64,000 nt of DNA from Firm-08 sp045541535 (GCA_045541535.1 JAZQJG010000011.1:61711-125710); one strand, 5' to 3'; counted from the stretch's first letter, positions 40,322 to 49,622 are shown. Program-made: numbers and translations. The notes: a model not told the origin generated them from the letters alone.

Positions 40322-40495
40322 GTGGCAGAAATCCGCGTTAAGGATAATGAATCCTTAGATAGTGCATTGAAGAGATTTAAGAGACAGTGTGCCAAATCCG
40401 GCGTACTTTCTGAGATCAGAAAAAGAGAGCACTACGAGAAACCCAGCGTAAAGAGAAAGAAGAAGTCAGAGGCAGCTCGCAAGAGAAAGTATTAA
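40322..40495 (+). CDS. rpsU: 30S ribosomal protein S21
   Basis: Small-subunit protein of 57 residues with a GTG start at 40322, chosen because ggagggaggg is just upstream and AEIRVKDNESLDSALKRFKRQ is the standard beginning. The C-terminus is highly basic (KRKKKSEAARKRKY) for rRNA contact. Monocistronic with strong promoter and terminator. Confidence 0.97.
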   Translation: MAEIRVKDNESLDSALKRFKRQCAKSGVLSEIRKREHYEKPSVKRKKKSEAARKRKY

Positions 40496-40524
40496 TCCTG
40501 GCTTATCTTTGATATGCAAAAATA

Positions 40525-40560
40525 GGGCAAGTACCAATCGGTACTTGCCCTTTCTTTTTG
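40525..40560 (+). terminator. terminator after rpsU
   Basis: 11-bp stem gggcaagtacc/ggtacttgccc, loop aatc, then tttcttttt. Confidence 0.93.
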
Positions 40561-40561
40561 C

Positions 40562-40602
40562 AAAAAGTGCGGTGTTTGCAATGGCAAACACCGCACTTTT
40601 TT
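40562..40602. terminator. terminator for the minus-strand small gene and ylbJ
   Basis: Perfect 18-bp stem (40562-40579/40584-40601) with loop aatg, T-rich on both strands. It adjoins the stop of the minus-strand gene at 40601. Confidence 0.9.
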
Positions 40603-40822
40603 AAATTTCAAAATCTTCTTTGGTAAACTGTTCGGTTTGCAATACCTGTGGCTTAGGATTACGCTTGAGGGGGGTATAGCGGAACTTTCTGCAATGATAT
40701 CCTGCATCCACAATCCCCTTATGAGGGCAGAGGACCTGATCTCTCATGGTGATCCTTGTTGCTTTTTCGCAATAGGCACAGCATTTTTCTATTTCTTTTG
40801 AAAAAATCATTTTCTTTTTCAC
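40601..40822 (-). CDS. small Cys-rich conserved protein
   Basis: A 73-residue protein with KEIEKCCAYCEKA, VLCPHKG and GYHCRKFRYTPLKRNPKP, so four to five cysteines that could form a small zinc site. Similar proteins occur widely in Clostridia and have no known function. The start is GTG (complement of 40820-40822) or an ATG four codons later; both are plausible. It overlaps the end of ylbJ by 104 bases in another frame, which is unusually long. A clear terminator follows. Confidence 0.78.
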   Translation of the reverse strand: MKKKMIFSKEIEKCCAYCEKATRITMRDQVLCPHKGIVDAGYHCRKFRYTPLKRNPKPQVLQTEQFTKEDFEI

Positions 40823-41738
40823 ACCCTTTGGGTCTTATTATACACGCTGTGAGTACGTTTGTCAAAATAAATATAATCAGCGCCGGTATTTTGTAAGAAC
40901 CGTGTGGTTGGAGTAAATAAAGAATGAGCGGCATCCATGCTGCGTACAAGATTTTTCCGATCAAAACAAAACGAAACCGAAGATCGGTTTGCTGGACGTA
41001 GTAGGCGCATTGTGTCAGAATGGCAAATCCGGAAAAACCGAGAATCGTAGCAACACTGTAAATTTCTTCATTACCGTATAAGGTCAGCCCGTGGGTCAGT
41101 TCCATACAGGCAATCAGAGTTTTGATTGTTTTTGAATGAAGGACCACCGTTTGAGACAATACGTCAAAAAAGATTCCGAAAACGATGGTGCATCCACAAA
41201 CGAAAAAGAGTTGTTCCATTGTTTTTTTGATGTTTTGGATCAGGGAGGTGGCCAGTGTAATGGAACGGGCCTGTGAGGAACATCGTTGCGTTTTGCGAGG
41301 AACAAGATATATAAACAACAGCGTTGCAACCAGAATCTGTAAAAACCAAAGGGTGTATCCCAATGCTTTGCTTTCCAAAAGTGTACCGATTACGACGATC
41401 ACGAAGGCAGGCGATGCGTTGGCGGTACAGGTGAGCAATCCTTCTGCTTGCGTTTTGTCCAGCTTTCTTTCGTTGTACAATCTGCAAACACTGCTGCTAC
41501 CGATGGGATATCCGCAAACCAGCCCGATAAGAAATGCCGCCCACGCCGGCGGAAAAATCATTTCCACACCGCAATCCAACAGCATTCCGCACAGGACGAA
41601 AGAAGGAAGCAATGCCGGTATCAGACTTTGCAGGCACAAAAGTATTGAATTGAGGATGGATGCGCGCACAACGTCCGAGATCAAAATCATAAAAATTAAT
41701 AGTGCTCCCAGCAGTGCTCCTTTTCGCGCCGTTGGCAT
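40719..41738 (-). CDS. ylbJ: sporulation integral membrane protein YlbJ-like
   Basis: Mother-cell membrane protein needed for spore cortex formation, 339 residues with about eight hydrophobic segments. Family parts are ALLPSFVLCGMLL, GLVCGYPIGSSSVCRLYNE, LTCTANASPAFVIVVIGTLLE and the late IKTLIACMELTHGL segment. The last about 35 residues after IIRPKGCEKEN are charged and unlike the family, and overlap the downstream gene; the ancestral stop may have been lost. Its place next to yqfC/yqfD is consistent with sporulation control, although no sigma-E promoter was clearly readable. Confidence 0.82.
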   Translation of the reverse strand: MPTARKGALLGALLIFMILISDVVRASILNSILLCLQSLIPALLPSFVLCGMLLDCGVEMIFPPAWAAFLIGLVCGYPIGSSSVCRLYNERKLDKTQAEGLLTCTANASPAFVIVVIGTLLESKALGYTLWFLQILVATLLFIYLVPRKTQRCSSQARSITLATSLIQNIKKTMEQLFFVCGCTIVFGIFFDVLSQTVVLHSKTIKTLIACMELTHGLTLYGNEEIYSVATILGFSGFAILTQCAYYVQQTDLRFRFVLIGKILYAAWMPLILYLLQPHGSYKIPALIIFILTNVLTACIIRPKGCEKENDFFKRNRKMLCLLRKSNKDHHERSGPLPS

Positions 41739-41803
41739 AAATGGTCACCTCACACGGTAAATATATACTGTTTAAAGTTGAAATAGAACGGGAGTTATTT
41801 ATC

Positions 41804-42079
41804 TTGAAACACAAGAATCATTCTGTTTGGCAACGACTTCGGCAAACTCTCTGGATTCCCGATCCGTACAACGCCGATTACAGTCACATCTTGATTACCG
41901 GGCAACACAGAATCAGCATTGATCAAACGGCGAGCATCATTTCTTATGAGGAAGATTTGGTCGTTCTGAGGCTCAAAAATTGCCGTCTGACCTTGCGAGG
42001 GGATAGACTGATGATCAGTTCTTATTCCGATAAAAACATTGTTGTCAGTGGGACTTTTTGCTCCATTTCTTTTGAATAG
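41804..42079 (+). CDS. yqfC: sporulation protein YqfC
   Basis: A 91-residue protein of the YabP/YqfC superfamily. The TTG at 41804 is chosen because cgggag is nine bases upstream and the length then equals the family norm. It starts with a basic stretch (KHKNHSVWQRLRQTLWIPDP), then ILITGQHRISIDQTASIISYEEDLVVLRL and a beta-rich tail ending CSISFE. It is divergent from ylbJ and followed by yqfD, the conserved sporulation pair. Confidence 0.9.
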   Translation: MKHKNHSVWQRLRQTLWIPDPYNADYSHILITGQHRISIDQTASIISYEEDLVVLRLKNCRLTLRGDRLMISSYSDKNIVVSGTFCSISFE

Positions 42080-42091
42080 AGGCGTGTGACA

Positions 42092-43273
42092 ATGCTGGGA
42101 AAAATAATTGAATACTGTAGAGGAACGATGCGCATTTCCATATCCGGTCCCCATTGTGAGCAGGTGCTGAACGTGCTGACGAAAAAAGAGGTTTCCTTTC
42201 GTCGTTTGCAGCGCATTGATGAGCAAAATGTGTGCGTTACGATTTATGAACGGGATTATGAGATGCTGAGCGCGATTTGCAGTCGGTATTCTATGCAAGT
42301 AAAGTTGGTAAAACACCACAGTGTTGGCGTGCTTACCAACAGGTACCGACGTCGTTGGGGACTTCTGTGCGGCGTAGTAATCGGCGGAATACTGCTGCTT
42401 GGAATCAATTGTTTTGTGTGGGATGTTCAGGTGACGGGTTGTGACGTTAAAACCAGTGAAGGAGAGATTTTGCGTCAGTTTGAAGAACTTGGCTTCGGTA
42501 TCGGCTCTTTTCGCTTTGGTTGGGACCTTACGGATCTTGAAAATAAATTTATGATGCAAAACAAAGAGGTAATATGGGTTTCGGTAAATCTACAATTTAC
42601 AACTGCTCAGATTGAACTGCAAGAACGCTCCGTAAAAGAAGAAAAAGTATATGATATGAACACTCCCTGTGATATCTATGCTGCTCGTGACGGACAAATC
42701 GTTTCGATGATGGTCAGTAGCGGAACACCTTTGGTGCAGGAAGGGGATGCGGTCAGAGCCGGAGAAAAATTGGTGAGCAGGGAATATATCAGCAAATACG
42801 GAGAAACGATTATCGTGCGTTCCATCGCCACCGTCACGGCAAAAACCACTCGTGTTTTGTTATCGGAACAACCTTTACGCCGAATGCGCCACCAACCGAC
42901 GGGGCAAAGTAAAACTTTTTTTGATTTACAACTGTTTAATTTTAAAATACCTCTTTATTTTAAAGAAAATATATCATATAATAATTATGATTATACTGAA
43001 AAAAGAACAGTGCTTCGTTTGGGAAAGCATCTGGCATTGCCCTTTTCCATTATCACACGAAAATACACGGAAGTGACGTATGAAACGGAAAATGTTTCTG
43101 TGGGAGAGGCAAGGCTTGCGGCCACGATTGCTTTAGAGCAAATGGAAAAAGCGCAGTTGTTTGAAACAGAAATTTTGGATAAAAAAATTGAGGAAACGAT
43201 CGCAGAAGATGGGCTGGTGTTAACCGCAACCTACCGTTGTTTGGAGGATATTGCTCAAGCGATCGGAGAGTGA
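42092..43273 (+). CDS. yqfD: sporulation protein YqfD
   Basis: A 393-residue membrane protein needed in stage IV of sporulation in Bacillus. It has a cytosolic N-terminus of about 85 residues, one membrane segment (RWGLLCGVVIGGILLLGINCFVW) and a large outside domain with a POTRA-like start (VTGCDVKTSEGEILRQFEELGFGIGSFRFG) and VWVSVNLQFTTAQIELQERS-like pattern. The ATG at 42092 is preferred to a GTG two codons upstream because of the gagg spacing. It precedes phoH. Confidence 0.92.
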   Translation: MLGKIIEYCRGTMRISISGPHCEQVLNVLTKKEVSFRRLQRIDEQNVCVTIYERDYEMLSAICSRYSMQVKLVKHHSVGVLTNRYRRRWGLLCGVVIGGILLLGINCFVWDVQVTGCDVKTSEGEILRQFEELGFGIGSFRFGWDLTDLENKFMMQNKEVIWVSVNLQFTTAQIELQERSVKEEKVYDMNTPCDIYAARDGQIVSMMVSSGTPLVQEGDAVRAGEKLVSREYISKYGETIIVRSIATVTAKTTRVLLSEQPLRRMRHQPTGQSKTFFDLQLFNFKIPLYFKENISYNNYDYTEKRTVLRLGKHLALPFSIITRKYTEVTYETENVSVGEARLAATIALEQMEKAQLFETEILDKKIEETIAEDGLVLTATYRCLEDIAQAIGE

Positions 43274-43279
43274 GGGTTT

Positions 43280-44227
43280 ATGGAAAAAATTCTTTCCATC
43301 GGAAATGAAGAAATTTTACACGCCTTGTTCGGTACGTTTGATGAAAACGTGCAGAATATTGAAGCGCGCTGTGGCGTCCGGGTGGTCAGCCGTAACGGTA
43401 ATCTGATTATCACTGGCGAGGAAAAAGGCGTTGAGAAGGCGGCAGGCGTATTTGAACAGATGTGTAAATTGTTGCAAAAGCAGGCTACCGTTGACGTTCA
43501 GTCGGTGCGTTACTTGTTGTCGCTGACGGAAGAGGAAAGCGGCGACGCCGTGGAGGTATTGGGCGATTGTTTGTGTATTACTTATAAGGGAAAGCCTATC
43601 AAACCAAAGAGCATCGGTCAAAAGCAATACGTTGAAAGTATTCAGAAGAACGTGGTGACCTTCGGCGCCGGTCCTGCCGGTACCGGCAAAACTTATCTTG
43701 CGGTGGCCTTAGCTGTGAATGCTTTGAAAAGTAAAGAGGTTTCCAGAATCATTTTGACCCGACCTGCCGTGGAGGCGGGCGAAAAGCTTGGATTTTTGCC
43801 CGGCGATCTGCAGGATAAAGTGGACCCTTATCTCCGGCCTTTATACGATGCGCTGTATGATATGATGGGTGGCGAAATGTTCCAGCGCTATATGGAAAAA
43901 GGAATTATAGAAATTGCTCCTCTTGCATATATGCGTGGCAGAACGCTGGAGGACAGCTTTATCATTTTGGATGAAGCGCAAAATACCAGCAGAGAACAGA
44001 TGAAGATGTTTCTCACCAGATTCGGTTACCATTCCAAAATTGTTGTTACCGGTGATATTACGCAGATTGACTTGCCCAAAGGTACTCAATCCGGCTTGGT
44101 CCATGCGCTAAAAGTGTTGAAAAATATTGAGGGCATCGGAATTCACTATTTTGATAAAAAGGACGTTGTTCGTCATCCGTTGGTACAAAAAATTATCGGA
44201 GCGTATGAAAAGTATGAAAAACAGTAA
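43280..44227 (+). CDS. phoH: PhoH-family ATPase/RNA helicase-like
   Basis: A 315-residue P-loop ATPase, probably linked to ribosome or RNA quality control with YbeY. The N-terminal part has a KH-like segment (EARCGVRVVSRNGNLIITGEE), followed by VVTFGAGPAGTGKTYLAVALA (Walker A), LTRPAVEAGEKLGFLPGD and FIILDEAQNTSREQMKMFLTR (Walker B), and VTGDITQIDLP. The ybeZ-ybeY order is conserved. The gene overlaps ybeY by 23 bases. Confidence 0.95.
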   Translation: MEKILSIGNEEILHALFGTFDENVQNIEARCGVRVVSRNGNLIITGEEKGVEKAAGVFEQMCKLLQKQATVDVQSVRYLLSLTEEESGDAVEVLGDCLCITYKGKPIKPKSIGQKQYVESIQKNVVTFGAGPAGTGKTYLAVALAVNALKSKEVSRIILTRPAVEAGEKLGFLPGDLQDKVDPYLRPLYDALYDMMGGEMFQRYMEKGIIEIAPLAYMRGRTLEDSFIILDEAQNTSREQMKMFLTRFGYHSKIVVTGDITQIDLPKGTQSGLVHALKVLKNIEGIGIHYFDKKDVVRHPLVQKIIGAYEKYEKQ

Positions 44228-44690
44228 AGTGAGTGTTGAATGGGAAGTGGATGCAGTTCCCGCACTGGAAGAATATATGCAGGCTTCTTTATTGGCCACA
44301 CTGCAATACGAGGGCGTTGATTTTGATTGTGACGTTGAGGCCTTGGTGGTTGACGGTGAGGCTATTCGCGAAATGAATCGTGATTACCGTGAAATTGATC
44401 GTATAACCGACGTGCTTTCTTTTCCCTTGTATGAAAATGCAACACAAGCCAAAGAAGATCGGTTTGCCGGAGAGAGCGTTTTACTTGGCAATATGGTGAT
44501 CTGTTTGGAGCGTGCCAAAGAACAGGCAGAAGAATACGGCCACTCCTTACAACGGGAAATCTGCTTTTTAACGGTACATAGTGTGTTGCATCTCTTGGGC
44601 TATGATCATGAATTGGGGCAGAGGGAAGAAAGTGAAATGTTTGCAAAGCAAACGGAAATTTTGGAAATAATGGGAGTAAAAAGAGTATGA
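44205..44690 (+). CDS. ybeY: rRNA maturation RNase YbeY
   Basis: Metal-dependent endoribonuclease for 16S rRNA 3'-end maturation and 70S quality control, about 160 residues. The zinc motif HSVLHLLGYDHE, with three His, is near the C-terminus and LVVDGEAIREMNRDYREIDRITDVLSFP is in the middle. Two starts are possible, ATG 44205 and ATG 44214; the only ggag lies between them in distance. It overlaps phoH and is coupled to era by ATGA. Confidence 0.95.
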   Translation: MKSMKNSKVSVEWEVDAVPALEEYMQASLLATLQYEGVDFDCDVEALVVDGEAIREMNRDYREIDRITDVLSFPLYENATQAKEDRFAGESVLLGNMVICLERAKEQAEEYGHSLQREICFLTVHSVLHLLGYDHELGQREESEMFAKQTEILEIMGVKRV

Positions 44691-45565
44691 AACAAACCAA
44701 ATCTGCATTCGTCACCTTGATCGGTCGTCCGAACGTTGGAAAGTCAACGTTGCTGAATGCGCTGATTGGCACCAAGGTTTCCATCGTTTCTCCCAAACCC
44801 CAAACCACTCGGAATCGGGTGACCGGTATTCTGACGCAGGACGATACACAACTTGTGTTTTTAGATACACCGGGCGTGCACAAGGCAAAAAGCAAATTGG
44901 GTAATTATATGGTAAAGGTGGCGGAGGACAGCACCAAGGAGACCGACGTTACGGTTATGGTGATCGAGTCGGGGGATGTGGTGCGTCCGGCAGAGGAACG
45001 GATTGCTAAAAAACTACACGGCAAAACCGTATTGGTCATCAATAAAATTGATCTCAAGCCCAAAGAAGAAATTTTAAAGACGATCGCCGCTTTTTCCGCC
45101 CTGCATCCTTTTGATGAAATTGTTCCCATCAGCGCCTATAAAAAGGATGGAGTGGAACTGTTGCGCAATATTTTACTGGGCTTTGCTACGCCTGCACCGT
45201 TTTATTACGATGATGACCAAGTAACGGATATGGGCGAGCACGAAATGATTTGCGAAATGGCCAGAGAAAAACTCCTTTATTTATTGGGAGAAGAAGTGCC
45301 ACACGGTACAGCTGTACAACTCACTTCTCTTGAAAAGAGTGAGAATTTGGTGCGGGTCGGCATCACTGTATTTTGCGAACGAGATTCGCACAAGGCGATT
45401 ATTATCGGCAAGGGCGGACAGTCGTTGCGAAAAATCGGAGAAGCCATTCGTAAAGAATTGGAGTTCACCTATGATTGCAAGGTGTTTCTGGAGTGCTTTG
45501 TGAAGGTGAAAAAAGATTGGAGAAACGACTTGTCGGCTTTGGGTGACCTGGGATTTAAAGATTAA
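44687..45565 (+). CDS. era: GTPase Era
   Basis: Small-subunit assembly GTPase that binds the 3' end of 16S rRNA, 292 residues. G-domain motifs are GRPNVGKSTLLNAL, DTPGVHKAKSKLG, NKIDLKPKEE; the C-terminal KH domain (KAIIIGKGGQSLRKIGEAIRKEL) follows. The start overlaps the ybeY stop by four bases. YqzL and recO follow, the standard Firmicutes order. Confidence 0.98.
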   Translation: MKQTKSAFVTLIGRPNVGKSTLLNALIGTKVSIVSPKPQTTRNRVTGILTQDDTQLVFLDTPGVHKAKSKLGNYMVKVAEDSTKETDVTVMVIESGDVVRPAEERIAKKLHGKTVLVINKIDLKPKEEILKTIAAFSALHPFDEIVPISAYKKDGVELLRNILLGFATPAPFYYDDDQVTDMGEHEMICEMAREKLLYLLGEEVPHGTAVQLTSLEKSENLVRVGITVFCERDSHKAIIIGKGGQSLRKIGEAIRKELEFTYDCKVFLECFVKVKKDWRNDLSALGDLGFKD

Positions 45566-45644
45566 GGAAAAACCTCCCACTTGTAATTTTCCTTCTTTGG
45601 CAAAAACTATGGAGGAAGCATACAATGTGGGGGAGGGAAAGTCT

Positions 45645-45797
45645 TTGAATTATCAACAGGCCTGGAACATTTTTGAGCAAACGGGCAACGTGGATGCCTA
45701 TTTGTTGTATAAGCAACTTAAATCGGAGGAACAAAAACGGGAGCGCTCAGAGGAAATGTCTGAGGACAGAGCCCCAAGGGACGGATATGACGGTTAA
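45645..45797 (+). CDS. yqzL: YqzL-family small protein
   Basis: A 50-residue protein. The TTG at 45645 is chosen because gggaggg lies seven bases upstream and the family begins at this point (NYQQAWNIFEQTGNVDAYLLYKQL). An ATG 12 codons upstream is less well placed. The C-terminal half is very charged (EEQKRERSEEMSEDRA). It lies between era and recO, exactly where yqzL is found in Bacillus, and overlaps recO by 11 bases. The function is unknown. Confidence 0.85.
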   Translation: MNYQQAWNIFEQTGNVDAYLLYKQLKSEEQKRERSEEMSEDRAPRDGYDG

Positions 45798-46527
45798 GAT
45801 TAAAGGCGTGGTTTTAAAAATCAGCGATACGGTACACGAAAATCGGTTGCTGTTTATACTGACCGAAGACAGGGGCAGAATTCAGGTGTTTGACAACCGA
45901 TACAAATCCGGCGGCAAAAAGCGTGCGGCGTTGGATTTGTATACATATTGTGAGTTTGTTTTGTATGAGAACAACGGTAAATACACCTTAAATTCCGCCA
46001 CGGTGCTGGAGACCTTTTTTGAACTGCGGAATCATCTGGCGGCAGCTACTTTGGCGGGTTATTTTTCCCAACTTTGCTTGTTTGCCACGCAGGATGAAAC
46101 CACCTTTCAAAAGGAACTGGCATCTTTGATGCTTAACGCCCTGTTTCTTTTGTGCCGGGATCCAGAGCAGGTTCATAAGATCAAGGCGGTCTTTGAATGG
46201 AAAATCATCCGTTATATCGGTTTTACTCCTTCTTTAGAGGGCTGTGAACACGTTTCCTTTGATGAGGGTGTTTTTCTTTCATTGGAGGATGGTGGACTGT
46301 ACTGCGCTTCTTGTCTGCCCGTTTTAAAAAATGCGCCGGCGTTTCGAGTGAGCGCAGGGCAGGTGAAGGCCATCGGATTTATTTTGGAGCAACCCCCTGC
46401 CAAAGCGTTTTCTTTCCGTTTGGGAGAGAATTCTATGCTGGAGATCGGAAAAATCGCAGAAGAGTATCTTTTATATCATACGGCGCAAACCTTTTCTGCG
46501 CTGGAAATGTACAAAGTGTTAGGATAG
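45787..46527 (+). CDS. recO: DNA repair protein RecO
   Basis: Recombination mediator that helps load RecA, 246 residues. It has an N-terminal OB fold (KIKGVVLKISDTVHENRLLFILTEDRGRIQVF), a helical middle, and a zinc-like site in the C-terminal half (GCEHVSFDEG...GGLYCASCLP). The start at 45787 lies within yqzL; an upstream open extension has no site. mutS2 follows after three bases. Confidence 0.93.
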   Translation: MTVKIKGVVLKISDTVHENRLLFILTEDRGRIQVFDNRYKSGGKKRAALDLYTYCEFVLYENNGKYTLNSATVLETFFELRNHLAAATLAGYFSQLCLFATQDETTFQKELASLMLNALFLLCRDPEQVHKIKAVFEWKIIRYIGFTPSLEGCEHVSFDEGVFLSLEDGGLYCASCLPVLKNAPAFRVSAGQVKAIGFILEQPPAKAFSFRLGENSMLEIGKIAEEYLLYHTAQTFSALEMYKVLG

Positions 46528-46530
46528 AAT

Positions 46531-48891
46531 ATGAAGAAAAACTTTTTTTATTTCAAATCAGCCTGTGCATTGGAATTTAATAAAGTGATGCAACGGGTGG
46601 CGCAGTATGCGTTGTGCCCGACAAATCGTAAAATGATTGGGGAACTGTTACCGGAATATGACGCTCCTTGCGCACAAACCTTGCTGATGCAAACAGATGC
46701 GGCCAGAACGCTTTTGACCTACAAGCCAAACGTTCCGCTGTTGCCGGTGGAAGAGTCTTTGCCGGTCTCTCTTGATAAAACGGCAAAGCAAATTTCTTTG
46801 ACTGCCGAAGAAATTCGGGACGTTGGCAGAATGCTTGCGGCCTGCAGAGATTTGTTGCATTATTATGAGGATAAAAAGTTTGCAACCCCGTCGTTGGATT
46901 TGTTCTTTACTCAGTTATATACCGACACACAACTGGAACGTCGCATTGAACGGACTTTTTTACCCAGTGGTGCCATTGCCGATGACGCTTCTCCCGAACT
47001 TGCCTCCATTCGCCGCGCAATCATTCGGGCGGGGCACGCCATTAAGGATGAGTTGGAGAGATATATCAAATCTCCCGAAATTTCTCCTCATTTGCAGGAG
47101 CCGATCGTGACAATGCGTGCAGACCGTTACGTAATTCCCGTCAGAGCGGACAACCGTGGAGAGATCACCGGTCTGTTACACGACACCTCCGGTAGCGGAA
47201 ATACCTTGTTTATTGAGCCGATTTTTGTAATTGAACAGAATAATAAAATCAAAAAATTGGAGCTGGAGGAGCAAAATGAGATTTTGCGTATTCTGGCGGT
47301 GCTCAGCGAACATATTGCTACGGCGGCAGTGCAACTTAAAATCTCCTATCGCGTAATGCTGGCACTTGATTATATTTTTGCCAAAGCAAAGTATGCCAAT
47401 GCTGAGAATTGTTGTACTCCGGTGATCAATAACGACAAAGTATTGGTATTAAAAAACGCTCGTCATCCCTTGATTGAAAAGTCGGTGATGGTGCCCCTGA
47501 ACGTACGTATGGACAAAAAAACGGATGCGATCATCGTAACCGGCCCCAACACCGGCGGCAAAACGGTGTTTTTGAAGACTATTGGCTTATTGAGTCTGAT
47601 GGCCAAGGCCGGTTTGCCCGTACCGGCGCAAGGGGCGGAAATCTGTATTTTTAAAACGGTATACGCAGATATTGGTGATGAGCAATCTATTGAACAGTCT
47701 CTTTCTACTTTTTCTTCCCATATGCGAAACATCAAAAATATTCTTTCAGAATGTGGGAAAAAGGATCTGGTGCTCTTTGATGAACTCGGTAGCGGTACCG
47801 ATCCGGTAGAGGGCGCGGCGTTGGCCGTTTCCATTGTAAAGGAAATTCGTTCCAGACACGCTTTTCTGGCGGCAACCACCCATTATGGAGAGTTGAAAAC
47901 CTATGCGTTGACAACACCGGGAGTGAAAAACGCCTCCTTTGCGTTTGATCTTGTAAATCTGCGACCCACTTATGAATTACAGGTGGGTGTGCCCGGCAAA
48001 TCTTACGCTTTTGAGATTTCGGGGCGTTTGGGGTTGCCGGTAAATGTAATTGAGGATGCCAAATCCTATATTTCCGGAGAACAACAAAGCGTGGATCAGG
48101 TGATCGATGCATTAAATGAGCAACGCAACGCTTACCTTGACCGTCAGAAGAAACTTAAAGAAAGAGAAAAAGAACTGATTGAAGAAAAAGCAAAACTGGA
48201 AAAGGAACGCAAAAAACTTTTTCAGGGTGCTGATAATAAGATTGCTACGGCGGAGCAAAAAGCACGTAGCATTATTGAGAGCGCCCGCAGACAGGCAGAT
48301 CTACTGCAAAACGAGCTGAAAGAACTGCGGGAACAGATGGACAAGTCCCGTTATCATGAACTGAAAAGCGGTGTAAAGCGCGCCGCCGGCAAACTGCAGG
48401 ACGTTGAAGTGCGCCAAAAGAAGGAGGATGGCCCCTCCGGCACACCCCTTGTGTCGGCTCCCAAGGTTGGGCAAACCGTATTTTCGCCCACTCTTAACCG
48501 TAACGTCAGCGTGGAAAGTATTTCCGGTAATTATGTCTTTATATCGGCAGATTCTTTGCGTATGAAGGTGAAGATTACTGATCTTTGCGTGGCCAAGGAA
48601 GAAAAACAGGCGCCTGTCAGTTTTCGCCGTGCCGAATTTAACCGTACGGTCAAAACGGAATTGGATATTCGTGGCATGAACGTGCTGGATGCAACGGAAG
48701 AAATTGACCGTTTTTTGGATCAGGCTGTGCTCTCAAAGCTTCCCAGTGTGACCATCATTCACGGAAAGGGAACCGGTGTTTTGCGTGCGGGTGTCCATGC
48801 GCATCTCAAAACTCATCCTTCCGTTCGCACCTTTAAGTTGGGAGCCTTCGGGCAAGGCGATAGCGGTATTACCATCGTGGATTTGAAATAA
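46531..48891 (+). CDS. mutS2: MutS2 endonuclease/ATPase
   Basis: A 786-residue MutS homologue that lacks mismatch recognition and acts in recombination control and in splitting collided ribosomes. It has a core and clamp region, then the ATPase domain with VTGPNTGGKTVFLKTIGLL (Walker A) and VLFDELGSGTDPVEGAALA (Walker B), a coiled coil (KKLKEREKELIEEKAKLEKE), a KOW-like insert and a C-terminal Smr domain (LDIRGMNVLDATEEIDRFLD, VTIIHGKGTGVLRAGVHAHL). All parts are intact. Confidence 0.97.
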   Translation: MKKNFFYFKSACALEFNKVMQRVAQYALCPTNRKMIGELLPEYDAPCAQTLLMQTDAARTLLTYKPNVPLLPVEESLPVSLDKTAKQISLTAEEIRDVGRMLAACRDLLHYYEDKKFATPSLDLFFTQLYTDTQLERRIERTFLPSGAIADDASPELASIRRAIIRAGHAIKDELERYIKSPEISPHLQEPIVTMRADRYVIPVRADNRGEITGLLHDTSGSGNTLFIEPIFVIEQNNKIKKLELEEQNEILRILAVLSEHIATAAVQLKISYRVMLALDYIFAKAKYANAENCCTPVINNDKVLVLKNARHPLIEKSVMVPLNVRMDKKTDAIIVTGPNTGGKTVFLKTIGLLSLMAKAGLPVPAQGAEICIFKTVYADIGDEQSIEQSLSTFSSHMRNIKNILSECGKKDLVLFDELGSGTDPVEGAALAVSIVKEIRSRHAFLAATTHYGELKTYALTTPGVKNASFAFDLVNLRPTYELQVGVPGKSYAFEISGRLGLPVNVIEDAKSYISGEQQSVDQVIDALNEQRNAYLDRQKKLKEREKELIEEKAKLEKERKKLFQGADNKIATAEQKARSIIESARRQADLLQNELKELREQMDKSRYHELKSGVKRAAGKLQDVEVRQKKEDGPSGTPLVSAPKVGQTVFSPTLNRNVSVESISGNYVFISADSLRMKVKITDLCVAKEEKQAPVSFRRAEFNRTVKTELDIRGMNVLDATEEIDRFLDQAVLSKLPSVTIIHGKGTGVLRAGVHAHLKTHPSVRTFKLGAFGQGDSGITIVDLK

Positions 48892-48903
48892 GGAGGAAAG
48901 ACA

Positions 48904-49578
48904 ATGAAAATCACTTGGATCGGACAAGCGGGCTTGTTGATTGAAACGGACGGTAAAAAAATCCTGGTGGATCCCTATCTTTCGGATTCTGTTGTTAAGG
49001 TCAATCCCAAGAACTACCGTCGCCAGCCCATTGATAATCGCTTTTTGGAGATGCAGCCGGACGTGTTGATTTGCACCCACGATCATCTGGATCATTTGGA
49101 TCCGGAAACGGTGCCCCACTATTTACAACGGGAACAAGCCGTGCTGGTGCTCGGTCCGAATTCTTGCTTCCAAAAACTTAAAGAGTTTAAGGGGAATCAC
49201 AACTACGTTAAATTTGATCGTCATACCGAATGGACGGAAGGAAATGTTCATTTCCGTGCAGTTTTGGCAGATCATTCCGATACGACGCCTATCGGTGTGA
49301 TCATTGACGACGGAAATATGCGTATCTACGTCACGGGCGATACTCTGTATAATGAAGATATTTTTGCAGATATCACCGAGCCGATTGACGTGTTATTTTT
49401 GCCCATCAATGGGGTAGGCAATAATATGAATAAAACCGATGCAGCGCGTTTTGCTCGTCGGGTGGCACCCAAAAAAGTGGTGCCGCTCCACTGGGGGATG
49501 TTTGACGAATTGACGCCGGATGATTTTGACGTGGAAAATAAAGTGTTGCCGAAACTGTATGAAGCAATTGAATTATAA
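48904..49578 (+). CDS. metallo-beta-lactamase-fold hydrolase (UlaG-like)
   Basis: A 224-residue MBL-fold enzyme. It contains ICTHDHLDHLDPETVPHY (HxHxDH motif), AVLADHSDTTPIGVIIDD and IYVTGDTLYNEDI supplying the remaining metal ligands, and a final His in VVPLHWGMFDE. It resembles UlaG, the L-ascorbate-6-phosphate lactonase; the substrate here is not known. It is 12 bases after mutS2 with aaggagga before the ATG and is the last gene of the unit starting at yqfC. A terminator follows. Confidence 0.88.
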   Translation: MKITWIGQAGLLIETDGKKILVDPYLSDSVVKVNPKNYRRQPIDNRFLEMQPDVLICTHDHLDHLDPETVPHYLQREQAVLVLGPNSCFQKLKEFKGNHNYVKFDRHTEWTEGNVHFRAVLADHSDTTPIGVIIDDGNMRIYVTGDTLYNEDIFADITEPIDVLFLPINGVGNNMNKTDAARFARRVAPKKVVPLHWGMFDELTPDDFDVENKVLPKLYEAIEL

Positions 49579-49582
49579 AAGG

Positions 49583-49622
49583 AAAAGCCGCCTTGCAGTA
49601 ATTGCGTAAGGCGGCTTTTGTA
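49583..49622 (+). terminator. terminator after MBL hydrolase
   Basis: 12-bp stem aaaagccgcctt/aaggcggctttt (49583-49594/49608-49619), 13-base loop, then tgtac. The T-run is within the stem end. Confidence 0.85.
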
